13,973 nucleotides of DNA from Neolentinus lepideus HHB14362 ss-1 (Eukaryota > Basidiomycota > Agaricomycetes > Gloeophyllales > Gloeophyllaceae): assembly GCA_001632425.1 (NCBI GenBank), contig KV425652.1:2804-16776 (forward strand). The letters are read 5' to 3'. Shown in pieces: positions 1-9,231 of the stretch; within the stretch, counting starts at the first letter, position 1, and each line of letters begins with the position of its first letter. The position numbers and the translations under genes were made by a program. The notes under the pieces were generated by a model. The model had not been told where the DNA came from. It searched no databases and saw nothing but the letters and a program-made list of their open reading frames with translations.

Positions 1-1995
1 TTCCGGGGCAATGTATGGTGCAGCCCGGGGCATTAATACATTACGCTTAAAATATTACTGGGTATTGCATAAGGGTTTGTTAAAATATTAGACATGTAAT
101 ACATTAATACTACAGCATTAGGTGGGTGCGTAGGGTCGCTAGTGCGCAGAGTACCGACAGTGCGCTATTGAGTCGCTAAGTCGCCGTTCCCACAAAGCGC
201 GCGGAATCGCTCTAAGTCGCGTTTTCTGGGGTCAGAAGCCAACGGGGCCTATCACCGCACAGTGGAAGCTGGAGCCAATCCAGACAAAAATGTCACTTGG
301 AGTTGGTCATCCCGGTTCCATACTCCGGACATGGGAGGCTCACCAGTGACAGGCTACAACACACAACAACCACCAAAAACACCTAGAATAATGCGGAGGG
401 AACTCCGTCTAATAGTGTCAGTAGTCGAAGGGCAGAAAGGTAAAGCTCGGGGGAGGTGAGGGATGCAAAACAGAACAATAAAAGGCACCATATATCTCTT
501 GTGAGTAGACCCGGATGCTCTATATCACTCCTAACTCTCTAACTCCCTTGCTCTACACGTCTCAGCGCCGATTCAGCGCTTCTCGGAGGGTTTTTGGAGC
601 CGGGCTAGACCAGCTGTCCTTTTGGGGGACTCAGACGGTAATCGGACGATAGTTTGACAGGTTCCTCCACATTGGAGGACTTCGAGGACGCAGTAAGACA
701 GAACGCTAGCACAGCAAACGTAGGGAGAACACAATGGTGATGATAAACGCAGAGATAAATGCAAGACCTCACGCCGAGGTCGTCTTAGAATGCAATTTCG
801 GATGCAAGGAGTTTTTGAGATGTGAGCTGTGAGGTAAAATTCGCTACTGGAAATGAAAATACAGGACGCCTAAAGTACTAAGTGACCCCGACGTCTAAGA
901 AACTGCTAAGTCTGAGATATCCTACGCTCCATGCGTCTACAATCAGAAAATACAACCAAAAATGCACCACCGAGTCTCGCTAAGCTCCCAAGCCGCTCGC
1001 CAATCGTCCGCCACATATCGTTCTCATTCCGAAGCACTCTAGGCGGGTCAGGAACCACCACCTTAGGGATGATTCTTCCATCTTAAGTCCGTACGGCACA
1101 TTGGTGCGATTTGATGACCCATGCTTGATGATAATCGACTTGTACTTCACAAGGAGAGATGACCGAGTGTTGCGACGGCACTGGAACGGAACGAGAGGCC
1201 CACAGCATCCTAACGTGTGGCGGCCAATGAGCACCGAGGTATTGCGAGGTCAAACAGAAGGTAAGATCAGCTGGTATGCGTCAGGAAGGCCGATATGAGT
1301 GACTCAGTGTGTATCAGCGCTTGATAGAGGTGCCAAATGCTACCATTCATCGCTGCCATGTTGGTGGGCTGAGTTCTGGAGGTTCCAAGGATTGTTGTGT
1401 CATATGGAAGGGGTATGGTGTTGAGTAAGTGTCGCTGATGCCATCGGTTCCATCGTCTGAGCGCATAAGCAGAATTCAACAATGTTGGAGTATCCTGAGT
1501 CATCAAATAGAGTCCACTCTATAGCACCGGCAGGCATGCGGCGCGGCAAAGTGTCTAACACTCGGCGGTGATGTCAGTGTCCGGAGGTGCGCGTCCTCGG
1601 GAATCACCGATGTATTGAGTTGTAGCTTGGTGAACTCTCGGAGATACGTCAGTGGTCTCGGCGCTTTCCGCACCATGTCGAACATGCCAAAAACGTGTTT
1701 TCAGAGGCTAGCGACACTGGAGGCCTATCACCGGTCGCCATGCCAGTTCTAGTCTGGACAAAAAGGTGGCTGGGATGACATGCTATCCTAGTATAGTATT
1801 AGAGGCTTATGGTACCTCTGAGGACCATCATGTATTCCTTGACTGGTACTTAGTGGACCTACAGCTACCGAAAATTATATAGTTTCTGGTCCACAGCAGG
1901 CATCCAGACTCCTGAGGTGTCTAGTGGCTGAATGTGCCGACACAGCTCTTTACGTGTCTTTTGAAGCATGTGAGGCACCCACAATAACTTGGGCA
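1..1995. other. Gene-free region, no confident feature
   Basis: The first 120 bases are AT-rich with repeated words (CATTAATAC, TTAAAATATTA) and may be the edge of an unseen element. AGTCGC recurs around 171-220. TCCRGACAAAAA-type motifs lie at 279 and 1753. Between 900 and 1690 several minus-strand frames of 60-84 codons follow one another. One peptide around 900-1080 (IIPKVVVPDPPRVLRNEND) looks protein-like, but I could not join the frames with convincing splice sites or assign a family. A dead gene on the minus strand is possible. Confidence 0.5.
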
Positions 1996-2086
1996 AGAGG
2001 GCCACTGCTCTGCATGGCATTGGTACGAGTCCTGAGGTCACTTGTTACATTTTCTGAGCATATTAATTGTCAGAAATTTTTGTGCT
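1996..2086 (+). repeat. Dispersed repeat, left copy
   Basis: Starts AGAGGGCCACTGCTCTGCAT and ends GAAATTTTTGTGCT. It matches 13878-13973 in the same orientation with three substitutions and one 5-base gap. The similarity begins abruptly at AGAGGG, which suggests a true element boundary. The copy abuts the region holding tandem unit A, so the whole element may extend from 1996 to about 2345 or beyond. No terminal inverted repeat or target duplication was found. Confidence 0.88.
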
Positions 2087-2154
2087 GCTTATAATTGAAA
2101 AATGGTCTAAAAGGGATTTTAAATCACATTTTAATCTTATTTTAATCCATGTTT

Positions 2155-2345
2155 GAAAGATACATACAACATCAATATTTACTGTATTTGGAAGGTATAA
2201 CCAAACAAATGGGTATGCACCAGCCACCCTGGATTGTACAAAATTTTCCGTTATTTTTAGCAAGTTTTCCAATTTTTCTGAGCAGAAATACCAGCTGTTG
2301 GTGACCAATGATGTAATCAGTGTGTAAAATCTCACAAGATTTTCA
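2155..2345. repeat. Tandem repeat unit A (copy 1 of 2)
   Basis: This stretch aligns to 2425-2615 at a constant offset of 270 bp, starting GAAAGATACATACAAC. By eye about 23 substitutions fall in about 175 aligned bases, plus one 2-base indel. Both copies keep a 90-codon open frame on the minus strand (2063-2335 here). Comparing those frames gives about 16 amino-acid changes for about 23 base changes, so they show no sign of protein-level selection. I treat the unit as non-coding repeat DNA. Confidence 0.85.
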
Positions 2346-2424
2346 TGCCATCTACGTCATTCTCTTGCCGGTATCTCACACTCAATGAACAGAGTAATAA
2401 AGCCAGTAGACCTGTATAAGGTAA

Positions 2425-2615
2425 GAAAGATACATACAACATCAATAATTACCATATTTGGAAGGTGTAAACAAACAAATGGGTGGGCGCCAGCCACCTT
2501 AGGTTGTACAAATTTTTCTGGTATTTTTAGCAACTTTTCCGATTTTTCTGAGTGGAAATACCAGTTATTGATGACCAATGACGTAAACAGTGTAAAATCT
2601 TGTGGGACTTTCATG
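2425..2615. repeat. Tandem repeat unit B (copy 2 of 2)
   Basis: Second copy of the 2155-2345 unit, in the same orientation. Differences include GGTATAACC to GGTGTAAAC and CAGCTGTTGG to CAGTTATTGA; most are transitions. The flanks of the two units (2346-2424 and 2616-2740) do not match each other. Confidence 0.85.
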
Positions 2616-2740
2616 CTGTCTGTAGACAATTACAAGCTAAGATTATACATGAAGCCCTTTATGAAGTGACCCGCGTGAGAGAGTGTCTAGCCAATCAGAA
2701 GTCGGCATTTGGAATTGACGCGGCGCGCCACCGCGCCACC

Positions 2741-2974
2741 CACTACAAACCGTCGTTGAAGTCCAATTCCCATGGTAAGAAGTCACTCTGAGAGTGTAGC
2801 GGGTATCCCAACCGCAAAGAAAACACTAAAAACACAGAAATATTCACAATAACACAAAGATGGACCAAAAGCTTATATTGAAAAGCAGGGAGAAAATGGA
2901 GCAAGTCTATGAAAGTGAGGAAGAAAATATCGATAATTGAGACTACAAACTGAGTTTGTAGTGATTTTGTAGTG
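2741..2974. mobile_element. Candidate short element bordered by CACTACAAA inverted ends
   Basis: CACTACAAA occurs at 2741-2749. Its reverse complement TTTGTAGTG occurs at 2955-2963 and again at 2966-2974. Related CTACAAA or CTACGAA words follow at 2942, 2978 and 3022. The interior is A-rich and holds a 26-codon frame (2860-2940) rich in Lys and Glu. CACTA ends are typical of CMC-type DNA transposons, which makes a non-autonomous derivative possible. No target-site duplication is visible and the ends are short, so this is weak. Confidence 0.3.
2942..2962. repeat. Perfect inverted repeat, 10-bp arms
   Basis: ACTACAAACT and AGTTTGTAGT flank a single G. It sits at the right border of the CACTACAAA stretch and could be the junction of two inverted ends. 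Confidence 0.8.
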
Positions 2975-3513
2975 ATGACTACGAACGGACTATCAATCGG
3001 GGATTAAAAGTTGTGATTGGTACTACAAAAATTTGAAACACAGATGACTCGGCACAAATTCCCACGAGGTTAACATTCGGCACAGCGCTCCTTCTGAGCG
3101 TACAAACTCACCTTCGTTCCTCAGGACTCATAACATTAATGTACATACCTCAGTCGCCCTGACGGCCATCTCAATAATAACCATAAGCAGCCACTCCCTG
3201 AAATTGATCTGACTGGGGAAGCAGTCGCAACCTTCAATCTGAAGGATTGGATTGGAAGGGGATTATCATTCCCTAGCGACCCTAGGCCTCCTCCAGGATT
3301 ATTAGACTTTTACAATGCAAAAATCAGTATACCAGAAGTTTATATCAGTTCATTGCTGCCCAGTTCCATGGTGAATGTGTGGTTTCAGTGACGGATGTAT
3401 ATCGAGCTCTACTACAGACATGTCTAGCACCCCATAGATGATAATTAGCAGTAGGAGCTTTTGGTAGGAAATTGTGATTTTTTCGCTTTTTTTTTTGGAA
3501 GTCAGGGGCATAA
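2975..3513. other. Intergenic repeat-rich DNA
   Basis: Apart from the orphan frame at 3140-3391 I see no gene. A poly-T run lies just before the motif cluster at 3514. The minus-strand open frame over 3345-3608 runs through the repeated TCCGGACAAAAA motif and is not treated as a gene. Confidence 0.5.
3140..3391 (+). other. Orphan 83-codon open frame, possible gene or transposon fragment
   Basis: The frame runs from just after a TAA (3137-3139) to TGA (3389-3391) with no ATG until near its end, so it is not a complete gene. Its residues look protein-like: LPEIDLTGEAVATFNLKDW, then a Pro-rich turn (PPPGLLDFYNAKISIPEVY). I do not recognise a family. No in-frame continuation with good splice sites was found on either side. 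It lies between repeat blocks, so a decayed transposon gene or a gene relic are the likeliest readings; chance is not excluded. Confidence 0.25.
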
Positions 3514-3600
3514 TCCGGACAAAAATCACGCTCCAGCTGAGGCCAAATTTTTATCCGGACAAAAAGGGCCAGTGGGCCCGCAAAAAAATCCAGACATGAA
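3514..3600. repeat. Cluster of the TCCGGACAAAAA motif
   Basis: TCCGGACAAAAA occurs at 3514 and 3554, and the related TCCAGACATGAAAA at 3589. Variants elsewhere in the window are TCCAGACAAAAA at 279 and TCTGGACAAAAA at 1753. In three of the cases it is preceded by a similar CTGGAGCCAA or CTGAGGCCAAA word. This is a family of short related sequences confined to the gene-free left arm. The nature of the element is unknown. Confidence 0.6.
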
Positions 3601-3659
3601 AATCCCAAGTTGGCACCGGCATCTATCAGTATTTTCAGGGGTCCTGCATCAGTAAACCC

Positions 3660-3950
3660 GGGAAGCTCTTAGCGGTCTTAGAGGTCTTAGAGCCTTAGCT
3701 AAGACCGCTTTCATTACAGTCTGTTTAATAGCCTAGTAATATTTTGTATTCCATTGCTATATAATTGAATATTGACCTCTTGCAATCTAAACTGTCTTGA
3801 CATATCTTAGTGTCTTGAGAGTTTTAGTGTCTTAGGTCGCTGTCTGCGCAGGTCTTAAGGTCCCGAAAACCAGGTTCTTGGGCTTACGATCTAAATCTGT
3901 CTTGATCGGCCTTAACCCGTCTTAACCATCTTAGTCAAGACCGTAAGACT
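3660..3950. repeat. GTCTTA-rich stretch with terminal hairpin, possible foldback element
   Basis: The word GTCTTA/GTCTTG or its complement recurs about a dozen times. At the left end AGCGGTCTTAG (3671-3681) and CTAAGACCGCT (3699-3709) form a perfect 11-bp stem. The right end (about 3927-3950, GTCAAGACCGTAAGAC) is partly the reverse complement of the left end. This fits a degenerate foldback or MITE-like element or a decayed satellite. No flanking target duplication was established. Confidence 0.5.
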
Positions 3951-4230
3951 TTTTCCCGTTTTCCTGATGCATCCGTGGAAGCCTATTCAAAAGCCATGAA
4001 CGGTATGAGAAACCCAGTTACAAAAGGAGTTCGGGAGCTCGCAGTCCCCGGAAGCGCGCCGATTCCGAAGCTTGAACGTCAGTTGGCTGACGCTCATGAT
4101 ATATCTCCATGCATCGTGGGGCTCGTCAATCCCGATGCAGGTTTTAAGCTTCGTCGTCCATAAAGCCTCGTCGGGCTTATAGAGTCCGACGACCACCTGT
4201 GCCCTCCTTGATCTGCCGTCGAGCTCGAAA
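3951..4230. other. P450 upstream region
   Basis: This stretch has short open frames on both strands (about 62-69 codons) that resemble no family I know. It most likely holds the P450 promoter and 5' leader; the TATA-like site at 4177-4181 is the only element I can point to. Confidence 0.45.
4168..4192 (+). promoter_or_regulatory. TATA-like site inside an inverted repeat, P450 promoter
   Basis: TCGTCGG (4168-4174) and CCGACGA (4186-4192) are exact reverse complements around GCTTATAGAGT. The TTATA core lies about 50 bp before the P450 ATG, a plausible core-promoter position. The role of the inverted arms is unknown. Confidence 0.35.
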
Positions 4231-6387
4231 ATGAGTCTACAAGCATTTTTTATACTCGACTTTATTTTCGGTGCGATAGCACTTCACCTCTCAGCTTCAC
4301 TGATTCGTTCCAGAAGCCGCCCACCACTCCCTCCGGGACCGAGACGGCTTCCAATCCTAGGAAATATACTGGATGTTCCTGCGAAACATCCTTGGAAAGT
4401 ATTCGCTGGGTGGGCTCAGACTTGGGGTTTGCACGTCTTCATGATCAGCTGATCTATCGACTGATGCCACTCCTGGCAAGGTGACATCATCTCCTTACAG
4501 GTCCTTGGGCAGACGATGGTGATAGTGAACTCTCCCCAAATTGCCCTCGACATGCTTGAGAAGAAAAATGCAATCTACTCTGACCGACCTGTCCTCACTA
4601 TGGCTGATGAGATGGTCGGCTGGAAATTCACCCTTTCAAGCAGCTCGCAGTCAGAACGGTTCCGCAAGTACCGCCGTCTCATTCACGGGATTGTTGGCAC
4701 CCGCACAAGTATGGATGAGTACCTTCCTATCGAAGAAAAGGAAACAAGAAAGTTTTTGCAGCAGACCTTAGCTAATCCTGGTGGACTGGTCGAACACATT
4801 CGCAGGTTTGCTCTGATTCACGGACTAGTTGTCTTCGCGAATGTGAAGTTTAATATTATCATCGTACCAGGACGGCGGGAGCCATCATACTCCAGATCAC
4901 ATACGGTTATGAAGTAGAAGACGTCGATGATCCAATCGTGCGTATCGTAGACGAAGCCACCGATCAGTTCTCCGAGCTCTTAAGACCCGGCGCCTACTTG
5001 GTGGACACTCTGCCAATTTGTATGAAGTGGTGATCTCAATTGCAATTGCACGGACCTGACTTTTGTTTTGGATGCAACAGTGCGATACATGCCCGACTGG
5101 TTCCCCGGTGCCAAGTTTAAACAAACGGCGAGAGCCTATGCTGTGACACTGAGAGACATGGTAGATGTTCCGTTCGGATTCACGCATGCACAAGTCGTTG
5201 GTACCTTTACTTTATGATGACTTATCCGATCAATGAGCCTCCTCGTCACAGCTGGAAGGAGTAGCCCGCCCTTCGCTCGTTGCCCATCAGTTGAGTGCAG
5301 GTTCCACAATTGAAGAAGAGACGGTCAAATGGGCTGCAGCCTCCCTGTACGCCGGTGAGAATAATATCCTCTCAAGAGCAGGCCTATCTTTAGGAAGCTG
5401 ATGGCCATGTCATTTACGCAGGCGGCGCTGACACAGTACGTATCTCTATTTATATGACCTGGGATTCTATACCATAACTTTGCTCCTCAGACTGTCTCCT
5501 CGATTCACTCATTCTTCCTGGCCATGATGCTCTACCCCGAAGTACAAAAGAAAGCTCAGGCAGAGATCGACGCTATCGTCGGCCCGGATAAGCTGCCATC
5601 TTTCGCGGATCGCGACCAGTTACCGTACATCGAAGCCTTGGTTAGCGAGGTCTTGCGTTGGAACCCGGTGGCGCCTCTGGGTGAGCTTCAGTAGGAAATA
5701 TTGGGCATGTTGAGAGGACTTACGAGTATAAGGCGTACCTCATCGGCTTCGACAAGGCGATATATCTGAGGGGTACCTCATCCCCAAGGATGCCTTGATT
5801 ATTCCGAATATCTGGTGAGTGAAGGAGTAGTTGTCTGTTGGTGCCACGATTAATTTGGAAATATTCGTGGCAGGAAATTTCTACATGATCCAGAGACGTA
5901 CACGAACCCCGAAGAGTTTAATCCGGATAGGTTCTTGCCACGGAACGGAAAAGATCCAGAGTTGGATCCCCGTTCCTATTGCTTTGGATTCGGTCGTCGG
6001 TAAGTGATCCCTGTTCTGTTCTATGCTACATAAATCGATCTGACTGCCGAACATTCGCAGAATCTGTCCTGGTAGGCACGAAATATATCAGCAGTGTGAT
6101 GTAATCATCCTGACAGTCGTATGTTTCAGGTATGAGAGTGGCTGACGCTTCTTTGTTTATCTCATGTGCTATGGCGCTCGCCGTCTTCGATGTTTTTAAA
6201 CCACTTGACGAGGCGGGCAACACCATTGAACCTGTCATAGACTATAGCTCAAATATCATCAGGTTTGACTTTCATTACTATTGCACTCGGCGTAACCTGA
6301 CCACTTTGCAGTCATCCTAAACTCTTCCGCTGTTCTATCAAACCGCGTTCACCGAAAGCTGAAGCTCTGATCAATATCCTATCTTGA
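4231..6387 (+). CDS. Cytochrome P450 monooxygenase, intact, 12 exons, 506 aa
   Basis: Haem-thiolate monooxygenase, probably anchored in the ER. Exons: 4231-4426, 4481-4805, 4871-5019, 5081-5196, 5252-5354, 5422-5435, 5491-5680, 5733-5814, 5874-5999, 6061-6071, 6130-6262, 6312-6387. The introns (49-67 nt) are GT..AG and the spliced frame has no internal stop. Seen in the protein: hydrophobic N-terminus (about 3-25), hinge PPLPPGP (31-37), I-helix GGADTT (297-302), K-helix ExxR (E354-R357), FNPDRF, and the haem loop FGFGRRICPG (429-438) with ligand Cys436. About 500 aa is the usual length for the superfamily. The start is the first ATG, with A at -3. From memory the sequence resembles the basidiomycete CYP5144 group, often labelled O-methylsterigmatocystin oxidoreductase-like. 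The family call is tentative and the substrate is unknown. No redox partner or other secondary-metabolism gene lies nearby. Intron 4 (5197-5251) has a weak GTTGGT donor, so that junction is the least certain. Confidence 0.94.
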
Positions 6388-6694
6388 ACCGCTTCAGTCT
6401 CACTCGATGTCTCGTCTCGCATGTATCTTTCAGATCTCTTCTTTCATTAGAGTACGCAGTATAAGAACACTACGCTACATCTAATCCTAAACTAGCAACA
6501 AGTCCTAGTCCACAATGCAACTCACGGCCCAACGTACATTACACAAATGCCTCAAGGCGTGAGCCTGCTGTAAGTAGATATGTATCAGTCCGACATGACG
6601 ATGAAAATGAAATGCAAAGCTAAAGCAACGACGCGAGGTCCATAACTAGATAAGTGGTATCCTCAATAGGTATCAAATACAACAGCGGGGAAGC
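6388..6694. other. Shared 3' spacer of the convergent P450 and GH17 genes
   Basis: The 307 bp between the two stop codons must contain both 3' untranslated regions, so the transcripts may overlap. No reading frame, repeat or clear poly-A signal stands out. Confidence 0.6.
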
Positions 6695-9231
6695 TCATGG
6701 GCTTTGGCAGTCCGGGATTGTGATGGGCTTGAGAGTACGGCTGCAGGAGTACGGTACGATGAGCACTCAGATATATCATAAGAAGACACAACGCACTTGG
6801 AGTAGAATAGTCCCCACCAGCCTTCGACACCGCCGAATTGTATGTCCTGTAGCGACTCATCAGTGTCCTGTCACCTGTCATCATGATCCGTTGCCATCGC
6901 GTACCTTCCAGATTTCGTCAAAGTACTCAAAGTAGAAGTATTCTGTGCCATTTGCGTTGGCCTGACAGACGAACGTATCGATAAAAGTCTGCAGGTGCGA
7001 GCGGCTTAACCAACGAATACCATGAAGTGGTCAGAAGACTCACCTGGAGGTTGGCGGTGGAAGCCGTCGAAGGACCGTTGCTCTCATTGCCGGCATCGGA
7101 TGAGTTCTAAGTGGCATTGGCACCATAAATACAGCTTCCTGCGTCAATATGGAAAGGCGGCTTACAGAAGGCCAACCGGTCTCCGCAATGTACATCTGCG
7201 GGGTGTTCGACAACGCCGCAGCAGGCTGGACGTTCTGCTCCTCGAAGAACTCCCACGTCCATGCAGCCGATTGGTCTATGGAGACGTTCGCGAACCATGG
7301 ATGGACGTTCGACATCTGTATAACCGCATCTGAATATGTTTGCACTAATGAGTTAGAAGGGAGTACATACGCCGTAGTCGACGTCTTGGAGCACAAGGGT
7401 GTTGAAGTAACTACCGGCTTCGGCTGTGCCAACCGGGGGTGTCTTGGAGAGGCTCATGTTACCCAGCATGTAACGAGTATCGTTAATGTCGTTTATCAGG
7501 AGGGCAGCACCTGCAGCGACCGCCATTAATCCCTGCACAACGAGTGGATTACGAACCCTCATACCTTGGTTGCCCACTGCGCTGTTCGGATCTGTCGCGC
7601 CGTTTGCGTTGAGGTAGCTATACCAAGTTAGCACGCCGGTTGCAACCGCACGTGTCCTGCATCACTCACTTGAGCATATACTCGTTACCGACGGTGACAC
7701 CGCCGATATGGTCAGTGCCGTACGTCTGGATGGCGGACTGAATGGCAGCTTTTTGGCGGGTATAAGGGGTATCGTCGGTGGGGATGTTGTAGTTTGCGAG
7801 CCACACGGTCAAGTTGACTTTCGTCTGCTTGATGGCCTCGAGCTGCAGGTGTCAAAGCGAGCTGAATGCGTGTAACGAGCTAGGAGTGGTGTAGTTCAGA
7901 CTTACAACGAGCGCGGACTGATTGCAGTCAGCGCCATAGAGTCGGATGCGCTAAAGGAGGTGTCAGGTGAGTTTGAGCAACAGAATTTGGCGAGTACGTA
8001 CAGTGGTCAGCTGGGAGAGGAGCTGCAAAGAAAGAAAGGTTCAATTATACAGTCAAGAGCGACAAAGTGAGGAAAGTCAAAAGAGAGAGGAGAGAAGCTC
8101 GCAGTGTGGCACAGACCGCGCAATACGAACCCGGTCCGGGCCACACAAATTCTAGCAAGCGCGTTCGAACGTGGTCATGATCACGTCGATGAACCACGAG
8201 GCATTCACCGTGTTGGCGCTGGAAGCTATCACAATAGCCGTAGCCACGATACACCCGCACGTGTACCACGTATGACGGAGCAGTGACGGTCGGGAGATTC
8301 TGCGAACTTGTCTCTCCTCTCGTTACTGTCGGAAGAACTCACCTGAATGTCCGTGATGACCTGATCTGTAAAACAAAAGTGTCAGCTACATTTGCCCCAC
8401 AACGAAAGAATAACCTGTAGAAGGATGCTATCCAGAGCATGCCAAACACGACGGCAAAATAGAAGACAAACGAATAACTTACCCAGGCTGTTGCCACACG
8501 CGGGATATTGAGAACCTTCAGGCGTGTAGGCTATGCCGTAGAAGGACTGGTGCAGGTTCGGGTTCTTCTCGAACGTGCTGGGGTCATTGGGATCCGTCTG
8601 GTTGACGACGCCAGACGTGCTACTAGACGAAGTCTTGGACGATGACTTCTTGGACAGGGTGACGCCAAGGGCAACACCGATAGCAATGAGGCCTACAAGA
8701 CCGAGAACGGAGCCAATGACCTATGAAAGAGCGCTGTGAAGCTCATTCTTCCGGTAGACACTCGCTACTCACGATCCACCGCGATCGCTTCCCCCTACTC
8801 TCCTGCTTCTCGAGCCAGTTGCTGTTACCGCTTTGGTTGTACGGAGCGTCAATGTCCGAGTAGCCGCGAGCCTGGGCAGACATGTCGTGCAGGTTTCCAG
8901 TTGAGCCTGTTGGTAGGACTTCGGTGTACGCGCCCCGGCCAGCAGCAGACGAGTCTTGGACGAGTGGAAGATTGCTAGACGAAGAGAAGGAGTTTAAAGG
9001 AGTGGAATAGTCGGAGAGACGGTGGGCAGGCTGCGCAGCAGGTAGTGGTAGGAATGCAAGTTAGACAAGCTGAGAATTGGTGGGAAATATATGAGAAGCA
9101 CTAGTAGTGCCGCTTACCGGAACGCCAGTCTCGTCGTAATAGTCCTGCAGGTCTGGATGTCCTCCTCCTGGGTTGTCCTGGTACGGCTGCATCGAGTGCA
9201 TGGGCATGTCGTTACGCGCCGGGTAGGCCAT
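6695..9231 (-). CDS. GH17 beta-1,3-glucanase, predicted type II membrane protein, 14 exons, 485 aa
   Basis: Cell-wall beta-1,3-glucan hydrolase or transglycosylase of glycoside hydrolase family 17. Exons, 5' to 3': 9118-9231, 8773-9030, 8483-8720, 8343-8365, 8002-8022, 7906-7950, 7670-7842, 7565-7617, 7371-7510, 7166-7315, 7044-7106, 6905-6988, 6797-6846, 6695-6740. Residues 1-124 are hydrophilic, rich in Gly, Pro, Asp and Tyr, and end in KRSRWI. Residues 125-146 form one hydrophobic helix, followed by a Ser/Thr linker (150-160) and the catalytic domain (about 181-485). Catalytic residues by motif: acid/base E287 in VTVGNE and nucleophile E400 in IAETGWP. No signal peptide is seen. The positive residues before the helix predict cytosol-in, catalytic-domain-out topology, as in fungal BtgC-type enzymes. 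Intron 4 (8023-8342) is 320 nt, against 51-117 nt for the others. The gene looks intact and converges on the P450 gene. Confidence 0.95.

Noticed and set aside
2063..2629. Two tandem 90-codon minus-strand frames as paralogous genes
   Set aside because: Most base differences between them change the amino acid, and similarity covers only the middle of each frame, so they look like repeat DNA.
2860..2940. 26-codon frame rich in Lys and Glu as a small gene
   Set aside because: Too short, with no splice continuation found; mentioned only as a possible element relic.
4516..4917. A 133-codon frame as a separate gene
   Set aside because: It is P450 exon 2 read through intron 2; the spliced P450 model explains it.
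7022..7529. Plus-strand open frames of 103 and 126 codons opposite the glucanase
   Set aside because: They are the antisense of GH17 exons with clear catalytic motifs on the minus strand.
4231..9231. P450 plus glucanase as part of a secondary-metabolite cluster
   Set aside because: No synthase, transporter or regulator gene is present, and the glucanase is a wall enzyme.
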